From assembly GCA_904066235.2 (NCBI GenBank), contig CAJFCV020000002.1:620001-684000 (forward strand): a DNA stretch of 64,000 nucleotides. The letters run 5' to 3'. Positions 56,921 to 64,000 of this stretch are shown here, one piece after another. A program made the translations under genes and the position numbers. The notes below the pieces were generated by a model. It was not told the DNA's origin, did not search any database, and saw nothing but the letters and a program-made list of their open reading frames with translations. Each line of letters opens with the position of its first letter. The first letter of the stretch is position 1. Source of the stretch: Bursaphelenchus xylophilus (Eukaryota > Nematoda > Chromadorea > Rhabditida > Aphelenchoididae).

Positions 56921-57689
56921 ACGCCCAGCCGTCACGAAAAGTATGGTTCGCAAATCAGTTTGATCTCCTGACCTCCATGTATACTCTCCTTGTCTATCGC
57001 CGTATAAAACTCTGTTGATTCAGCCTCAAGGGCTTATGACACACACTAGCTCCTCAGCTTATCCGTTGAGACTTATCTGGAGTCTTCAACTTTTAATACG
57101 ATATTCAAAGCTTTTCGAGGCTATTAATACGATATTCAAAGCCCTTTAAAAAGGGTTCTGATGGTCGCTCAATATTTGCATATACAGACCACGAGCCTTC
57201 TCTGCTCTCTCCAGCCATAAACCTTTTTTTCGTCACGATTTAGACCTTTGCTTGCCATGACGAGCAGCTCACAAAAAGACCTACCGTACTTCTATTTGGA
57301 TGACCTTTCTTTCAGCGAGGTTCTGCGTCAGACTTGGAAAATTGCATAATTCTAATTACAAAGCTTGTTTTTAGCAACAGGTCAAAGTTCCGACCCCGAA
57401 TCGGGCCGAAATCTTCTGTAAATGACAGGACTATAGTGTCATTGCGGGAAAACAATGACGAGGCCTCAGGGAGCGTCATCAATTGAGGAAAAAACGATCG
57501 GCAAAATAAATTTTTTTTTTGTTTTTTGGCTAGCCGAAACCATACCTATCCTTACAAAATTTTTATTTGTATACTTATGGTTGCTTTCAAATATCCGTGG
57601 CTTCAATTGGCCCTGAAGATCCTAACGTCTGCGGAAGGCCCAAAAAATAGAATTTTTACGAACCAACATCCAACGTAACTTATACATAT
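56921..57689. other. Intergenic spacer
   Basis: No gene or repeat recognised. Confidence 0.45.
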
Positions 57690-57893
57690 AGGACGATTGG
57701 GGAAATTACGATTGGGGAAACCGAAAAGTAAAGGGTGTATTATTTTTCTTCGATGCAAATGTCAAAATTAGGTTAATCGATGGTGCTGATTTCGAAAATA
57801 CTATATAGTATCGTAGAGTTCTATATAGTAATAGAGAAAAAAACATGATTTTCGAAATCAGCACCATCGAAAACCCCTAAATCGAGTGTTTAA

Positions 57894-58485
57894 CAAGGAA
57901 AGTACTTTTATGGGGGCTCCTACTTTTCGACGGGACATATCCCAAAAAATCAGAAAAAATGTGCTGATTAAGGATGTATAAATCCTAGCTGCCCATTTTA
58001 GGTTTTTAGGGGTGAAAACTCAATCGGAAGTTGACTCAAGGTCCTATATAAACCCCTTTTCGCTTAATTTTTCACAGGTTTACAATTTTTATTTTGGCTT
58101 AAAATGATGTTTATTGAGTTTCTAAGACGTAGTAGATCAGTGTTGGCACAAAAATTTATTTTTCCGACCTTCATCTTCAAAAAAGTTGATTCAGCCCAAA
58201 AGGGAAATCGAACCCGTGCGGCGTTCCCCCTCTTCATTCCCAGACTACGGCACTAACCACTCTGCCACACCGCTCTCTTCCGAAGGAAGATACCGACTGC
58301 GCTTTTTATCGTTTCGAATGCCTGCACTTTTTGTAGGGAAATTAAGCCAGTTTTTGGGCATTTTCACCCCTAAAAACCTAAAATGGGCAGCTAGGATTTA
58401 TATATCCTTAATCAGCACATTTTTTCTGATTTTTTGAGATATGTCCCGTCAAAAAGTAGGACCCCCCATAAAAGTACTTTCCTTG
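57894..58485. mobile_element. PIF/Harbinger-like MITE, TAA target duplication, carrying a tRNA-like module
   Basis: Termini CAAGGAAAGTACTTTTATGG and complement; inverted arms of about 135 bp. TAA at 57891-57893 and 58486-58488. No transposase frame. The centre (about 58190-58290) is tRNA-like. Confidence 0.82.
58196..58277 (-). other. tRNA-like sequence (class II, Ser/Leu-like) inside the element
   Basis: Minus strand: A box TGGCAGAGTGG (58267-58257) and B box GGTTCGATTTCC (58214-58203), with a longer gap as in tRNAs with a long variable arm. The acceptor ends do not pair well, so a working tRNA is unlikely. Confidence 0.6.
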
Positions 58486-58648
58486 TAAGAAAAAATTTAA
58501 AAAAACTACTATTTTACAGTACTGCTTAAGGAAAAAAGTAACAATCAAAAAAAAAATGAATACCATTTTCGAAAGCAGCACCATTGATTATCCTAACAGG
58601 CATTTTTATCAAGGAAAAATAATACTGTTCGGTTTTCCCAATCATACT

Positions 58649-59490
58649 TTTCTCCGACATCCAAGATGCGTTTCAGTAGTTTGATGGGTCAATTAAGAGC
58701 ATGTCAGCTCCAAAGAAAATATGTTTTTTTTTGTTTTTTTGAGAATAAGCTAGGGAACAATGGCTTTGGCCAGCCAAAAAACGAAAACATGATGTTATTT
58801 CCCCAACTGTCGGGGTCTAGGCATTAATTTTTAAATTAGTGATTCCATACATGCATATTTACATTTTTAAAACATACTCTACATTTGTTGTATCCTACAC
58901 TCAACGACCCCCGTTGAACCTTTCAATTAGCCGTCAATTTCCGGTAATTTCCTTTTTCCAAAAAATTAGCTCAAGATTACTGTACTTATTGCCGGTTTAA
59001 CCCCGTAGTAAATATGTATTCTCTAATCCTTGGCGAAATAAATTTCTACATTCGCTATTTCCTGACGCAATGTCCGCCCTCTGACCATCGGAGAGGTGGA
59101 GTCGGCGAATAAGATTCTTTTATAAGAGATTATCGCTTCCTCAGCCCGCTGAAGAAGAGGTTGGAGATGATGCGGGGGGTTTTGGTATGTACCCTTTTTT
59201 GGGGTTGACACTGCTGCTTTTGTTCATTGTATTTTTGAAGCAATCTTAAGGACTTCTGGAATAATCGGTGCACTACGAAAATAGAAGTCTTATACAAGCC
59301 AATGAAAATACTGGTTGTTTGAGGTTGAGTGGGGATTTGAAGTGTTGAGAGGTTGAAGGATTACTATATTTTCTTGGTGAAAGATATGCCTATCTGGGTC
59401 ACCCTGACAATGAGTAACAAGCTCACAGGGGAAGTATCCTTTGCAGACCGCGGGGACATTTTATACGAAAAATTCAAAATGCGCTAAGCT
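58649..59490. other. Spacer with a short open fragment
   Basis: A minus frame ending at 59023 (about 60 codons, QRAEEAIISYKRILFADSTS ...) looks mildly coding but has no ATG or supported splice site. Otherwise nothing recognised. Confidence 0.4.
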
Positions 59491-59935
59491 GAAGGGGAAT
59501 TTTCCAAAGTGCGACGCTCAGATTTTGAAGAAACGTGGCACAAATTTAGAACAATTTTTTCTAAAATATATGCAAGAATCCTAGCGCGAATTACAGAAAC
59601 AACCGAGATTTTTATATCGAAAGTCGGCAAAAATTTGAGACTTTTTGCTGAATTTCGGCACGAAAAGTTCCGTGCCTATTTCTACCATAGAGGCTAATGT
59701 GTCCAAAAAAATCAATATTTTCCCCATGAGATACCAAAGTTATGATCAAAAAGTGTTTTTCTCTCTGACCGCTCTCCACGTTTAGCGTATTCTCTCGGCC
59801 GCAAAGATCGTTCAATATCTCGGCAGCACTTGCAAAGCGCGAGCTAAAACTTTCAGGAATTGATATTTAGTTCATGACCGACGTGTGTGCAAAATTTAAA
59901 GAAAATCATAGCGTCGCACTTGGGGTACTTCCCTT
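59491..59935. mobile_element. R2 element
   Basis: Left 'gaaggggaattttccaaagt', right 'gcgtcgcacttggggtactt'. Confidence 0.8.
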
Positions 59936-60927
59936 CTCTTCTCAGATTTACCTTATTCCGAAAGATTTCGTTCACTTGGCACACAACATAAACTGGCAAA
60001 AAAGTCCCGAATTTTTACCAACTTTGGTCTGAAGCTTCTGCAAGTACGAATCTTTTTTTTGTGATATTTGAAAGTTGCATACATATTACAGAATTAGTAT
60101 TCTGTTCCATGTTATGGAAGTTACAGCTGAAACCGGCATCCCCCTCATTTTTCACGGCTGCAAGAATCGATTTGCAGGCGTGAAAATACGTGCGTATCAG
60201 ATAAGCGTGCACTAAATTTTCACCTATAAATTTGTGTGTGATTAAGAAGCAAAGCTCAGCTAAACCGAAAGATTTCCTCAGCCAACTGTAGATGCTTCAA
60301 AAAGAGCGCATAATAATATTATCGACACAAGATCCGTGTGTGGTATTATATTTTTCTCATCTCAAGGTGACTTTTCACATTTTGCTTTTTCGGATCTCAT
60401 AGCTATAATAAGTCGATTTTAATATCCAAAAATCACCCTGAAATTCTAGACCCTTGTTCTACATAAAGCCGAAATACGAAACGTTATAATAATATTATGT
60501 TTTGCCTCTCAGAGGAACCCATAAACTTGTATTTGTAACAATACATTTTTTTGTGATTTCCGCCTCAAACTCCAGCCTCAGCTTTTGCTGAAAATTAACA
60601 CGCCAATTACAGTGTAGCCGTCTTAGGCACGCGGAACGTGTTCCCAGACATTCGCTTTTTCATACCTTGCTGTTGTTCCGGAAAATTTGAGAAATGCAGT
60701 AATTTTCTCTGCATACAAAGCAAATTGAAAATAGTAGATATAGCTGAGATTTTGATGATATTGTAATTGTAGGTGGAAGTTTAGGTTCAAGTGGGAAACT
60801 TGTTGAGATAGGAGGCACTACAGTAGGGTGGGCAGTTCTTTGTGAATACAAGTTTGTATAGACGTATCAAGTCATCGTTTTATAGGGAGATTTTATGCAG
60901 TTGTTTGTTATCGCAAGTTTCGTTTTA
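59936..60927. other. Intergenic spacer
   Basis: No gene or repeat recognised. Confidence 0.5.
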
Positions 60928-61173
60928 CAGTGGCGGACCTGATCCATTGGCCAAAAACATGGCATTTTGAATCCGGGAAGTATCAAAAATGAAGCAAAAT
61001 ACCTCCCTCTCCAAGTGAAAAAATTCCGATTTCAAAAGCTCTTTTTGTGAGGGAAAGGTCGCGCAATTCAAAACGGAGTTTTTTTAGTTGGAGAGGGAGG
61101 CATTTTGCCGCATTTTTGATACTTCCCGGATGCAAAATGATACGTTTTTGCCACTGTATCAAGTCCCTAACTG
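60928..61173. mobile_element. R1 MITE
   Basis: Ends TACAGTGGCGGACC and AGTCCCTAACTGTA. Confidence 0.86.
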
Positions 61174-61464
61174 TAGAAGGAAAAGCATTTGCCATAGAAC
61201 GTCTTGTAGAGACGTCCTATGCTATGTGTTTTTGGGCTAGAGTCCGTCTATTTTTTTTAAAGCAGTTGCACTTTAGCGAGTTCTTATGCATTGCAAACCT
61301 ACTACTTCACTTTGTTGATAACATGTTTTTTATACATTTACGATCGTGTTTTTATTCGTTGTGCAATCAAAACAGCCCTACATTTTGTATTTTTGCAAAA
61401 AACTTGTGCTTTTTTATATCAGAGTTCCACAATCTTTATAATTTTTTTATAAGTCACTTTGTTT
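61174..61464. other. Spacer
   Basis: Nothing recognised. Confidence 0.4.
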
Positions 61465-61869
61465 ACAGGGGAAATACCCCAAATGCGACGCTCAGATTTT
61501 GATGAAACTTGGCACAAATTTAAAATATTTGTTTCTAAGATATATGCGAGAATCCTAGCTCCCGCTTTGCAGAAACAACCGAGATTTTTAGGCGGAAAGT
61601 TTTGTGCCTATTTTTACCATAGAGGGTAACGTTTCAAAAAAAAGAGTTTTTTCCGCACGAATTTTTGGCCATATCAAGGTTATGGCCAAAAAGTGAGTTT
61701 CTCTCTGACGGCTCTCCGGGTTTAGAGTACTCTCTCGGCGGAAAAGATCGTCCAATATCTCGGCGGCCCTTGCAGAACGCGAGTTAAAACTTTTTGGAAT
61801 TGTTACTTACCGACGTGTGGGCAAAATTTAAAGAATATCTGAGCGTCGCCCTTGGGGTACTTCCCTTGT
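61465..61869. mobile_element. R2 element
   Basis: Left 'acaggggaaataccccaaat', right 'gcgtcgcccttggggtactt'. Confidence 0.8.
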
Positions 61870-63056
61870 TAGCTGTTTCTTCGTTAAAACTTTATTTAAT
61901 TGTTCCTGTATCTTTTCTGCCTGACTAGAGCTTGCTGCTAAGTCATTCTACCTTTAGCCACAGTGATATTACTCTGTCGATTTCTGGCTCATGTCTCATG
62001 TCTTACAAAGACATAATCGCTCAGGAAGTCCGTAGTTAGTGGGCTGTGCAAAGTACACCAGAGATCTTACCTTGTTTTTGAGCGCAACCGAGCAACCGAT
62101 CCATTTTTTCACCTTCATCCGCCCTCATTTCCGAATTCACATGCTATAACCGTATGCTTTTTGCACTATGCCATTTTCCGGTATTTTCTCACCATCTTAG
62201 TATTCTCCGCCCTCAAAATTGCTCTCTTCAACCTTGGTTCTCGAGTCCTTTCTTCACGGTCAATTTGCCGATTTTTTGGAGCTTTGCCCACTTCCATCTT
62301 ATCACCGATATATGTATATAAATATATGTATATATATACTATATATAATACGTGTATTTTGTCGCCATTTGATTAAAAATTTACTGGCTCCCCAACCTTT
62401 TTTCTCGCACTCTTTGAAGCCTTCTCACCACGCAATTTTAATATGTATTCCCCGCATTTATTAAAATTCTTAATTTACCCATAACTACCGGTAATTGAGC
62501 ATTTTCACAATCGTGCATTCTGGCTGTCCGCGCTACAAAACCGTAATATTTAAAGATTTGGATTCGTAATATTTAAATATTTCGCTGCATTTTTCTCGCG
62601 ATTTCAGCTGGCTTTCCGGGCCATCTGATGTCATATTCGCTAAATTTTGCGATGGTTTTTGGTTATAAATATATGTATCATTAGTTATGCGTTCACGCCG
62701 CATTCCTTTAAAGTCCAAGATGCACGTCTTTTGGGTCGAATGTGACCCCAACCCAGAAAGATCTACTTTTCATTCGTCTTATATCGACAACTCAGCTCGA
62801 GCGTTTCCAAATTCCGTGTTTTCGTAACCCCTTGCCACTATAAATTTCACCGTTTTTTTCAGAAGGCGTGCACTCTCGGTTTGTATATATATCTGGACGA
62901 AACTGGTATTTTCGGGCATTCGGAATGTCACAATTGTACATGAGGATACTGGCTGTTTTTCTCTGCATACAATGTAAGTTTTGCTGCGGTTTTGTATTGT
63001 TTCGTATGAGGTGATCTTTGTTTTGCACTAGAGCTGAAAATTTTCAAAACTTCGTA
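61870..63056. other. Intergenic spacer with TA microsatellite
   Basis: 62308-62350 is a TATATG/TATA-rich run. No exon accepted. Confidence 0.5.
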
Positions 63057-63281
63057 CAGTGGCGGACCTGATCCTGTGGCAAAAAAAAGTACCTTTTTGT
63101 ATCCGGGAAGTATCAAAAATGTGGCAAAATGCTTCCATCGCCAAGTGAAAAAGCTTCTCATAAAAAGAACTTTTCAAAACCGAGTTTTTTTTATTTGGAG
63201 AGGGAGGCATTTTGCCACATTTTTGACACTTCTCGGATGCAAAATGATACGTTTTTTGCCACTGGATCAGGTCCCTCACTG
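63057..63281. mobile_element. R1 MITE
   Basis: Ends TACAGTGGCGGACC and GGTCCCTCACTGTA. Confidence 0.87.
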
Positions 63282-64000
63282 TATATGAAAAAAGCTGATT
63301 TTTTTCCAATTTTTATGGTGTGAAAATCTTGGCGATTTTCCCTTAGTATAACATTCTCATGCACCTTACAAAAAGCAATAGAATTCTCCATCTAAATATG
63401 TATAATAAGTGCCAAGTTGCATGATATTATAATTCAAGTGCTGTACTTTCAACAGTCCCCGTATAATCTTCAAAATTCCCCTGGGGTTTTACAAATTGTT
63501 TTAAGTAGAGGACTTTGGTAAATTCTTGGGAATTACGGAGAAAGTGCGTAATCAAAAGCGTGTTGGGATGGCCAAAGGAGAAGTTCAAGCAGTGATATGC
63601 TTATGAAGGGTTTTCTTATCAGTCTGTCGGGAAAATAATACGGACAATGTCGGGTTGCTGAATTTAAAAAAAACAATTTGATTTTGAAGCGATGCAACTC
63701 ATTTGTGATGCAATTTTTTGTGCGACAGTGTGCGAAAAGCTGATAAAAAAGCTTTTTTTACATACCCTTCCGGGTTAGATTAGACATGGCTCAGGGGCCG
63801 GGCCGGGCCAAAAATTGCTGCCCGGCAAATGATATGATTTTTTTTGCATGATGTTAGACTGTCCTAGGATGTTTCTATGCCGAATTTAGAGGTTCTAGGC
63901 CCCGCGGTTCCCGAGATACGGGGTGGAAAGAAAATTTTGTCAACCAGTATAGGTTAGATCGATAGGTAAATTTTGATCCCCGTATTTTGCCTTTTATCCT
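63282..64000. other. Spacer to window edge
   Basis: An R3 left end (cagtctgtcgggaaaataat) lies at about 63620 with no partner inside about 200 bp. Nothing else recognised. Confidence 0.45.

Larger units (their letters stand above)
57690..58648. mobile_element. R5 element interrupted by a second CAAGG element
   Basis: Left part 57690-57890 ('gattggggaaaccgaaaagt', 'ttcgatgcaaatgtcaaaat'), right part 58489-58648 ('gaaagcagcaccattgatta' to 'cggttttcccaatcat'). The interrupted context 'cgagtgttTAAgaaaaa' matches the uninterrupted R5 copy near 31300. Confidence 0.8.

Noticed and set aside
58196..58277. Functional tRNA-Ser gene
   Set aside because: Good boxes, but the acceptor stem does not close and it lies within a transposable element.
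62308..62350. Promoter TATA cluster
   Set aside because: A simple TA/TATG microsatellite with no gene nearby.
3915..63281. CRISPR-like array from the many similar repeats
   Set aside because: Repeats are palindromic transposons of 155-255 bp scattered over 60 kb, with no regular short spacers, in a eukaryotic genome.

Overview
The window is nuclear DNA from a Caenorhabditis-like rhabditid nematode. Evidence: AT-rich sequence, mostly short introns (about 50-100 nt unless a transposon sits inside), TTTTCAG-type 3' splice sites, splice acceptors just upstream of several start codons that suit trans-splicing, nematode gene families (saposin-like proteins, HAF-type ABC half-transporters, pepsin-like proteins), and palindromic repeats of a type I recall from Caenorhabditis. 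The species cannot be named from sequence alone.

Layout. 1-10.4 kb: a ten-exon histidine acid phosphatase gene; its introns hold a fold-back element, two MITEs and a broken LTR retroelement that itself carries a mariner-like insertion. 10.4-15.3 kb: repeats, a miRNA-like hairpin and a four-exon gene for an unknown membrane protein. 16.8-20.0 kb: an ABC half-transporter. 20.5-25.8 kb: two minus-strand pepsin-like genes whose catalytic motifs are lost. 26.8-28.8 kb: a head-to-head pair of saposin-like genes with mirror-image promoters. 29.1-29.6 kb: a small unknown membrane protein. 30.8-35.8 kb: three tandem HAD-family phosphatase-like genes. 38.2-40.4 kb: an unknown gene with a tRNA-Arg(ACG) in its last intron. 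41.4-44.2 kb: a mitochondrial carrier homologue (MTCH type). 44.2-64 kb: almost only repeats and spacer, with one weak gene candidate.

Repeats (names are mine). R1: 155-255 bp palindromic MITE, ends CAGTG/CACTG next to TA, 23 copies including partial ones, many inside introns. R2: about 450 bp inverted-repeat element. R3: 150-175 bp palindrome with CTGTCGGGAAAATAA ends. R4: 1.35 kb fold-back. R5: AGTACT-rich inverted-repeat element. Two longer elements begin CAAGG, have 3-bp TTA or TAA target duplications (PIF/Harbinger-like), and each contains a tRNA-like A-box/B-box module. Several elements are nested with readable target-site duplications, which gives relative insertion ages.

I see no shared pathway among the genes. 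The clearest local organisation is gene duplication (HAD triplet, saposin-like pair, pepsin-like pair) followed by heavy MITE insertion into short introns. All gene models are spliced by eye from reading frame, splice consensus and family conservation.
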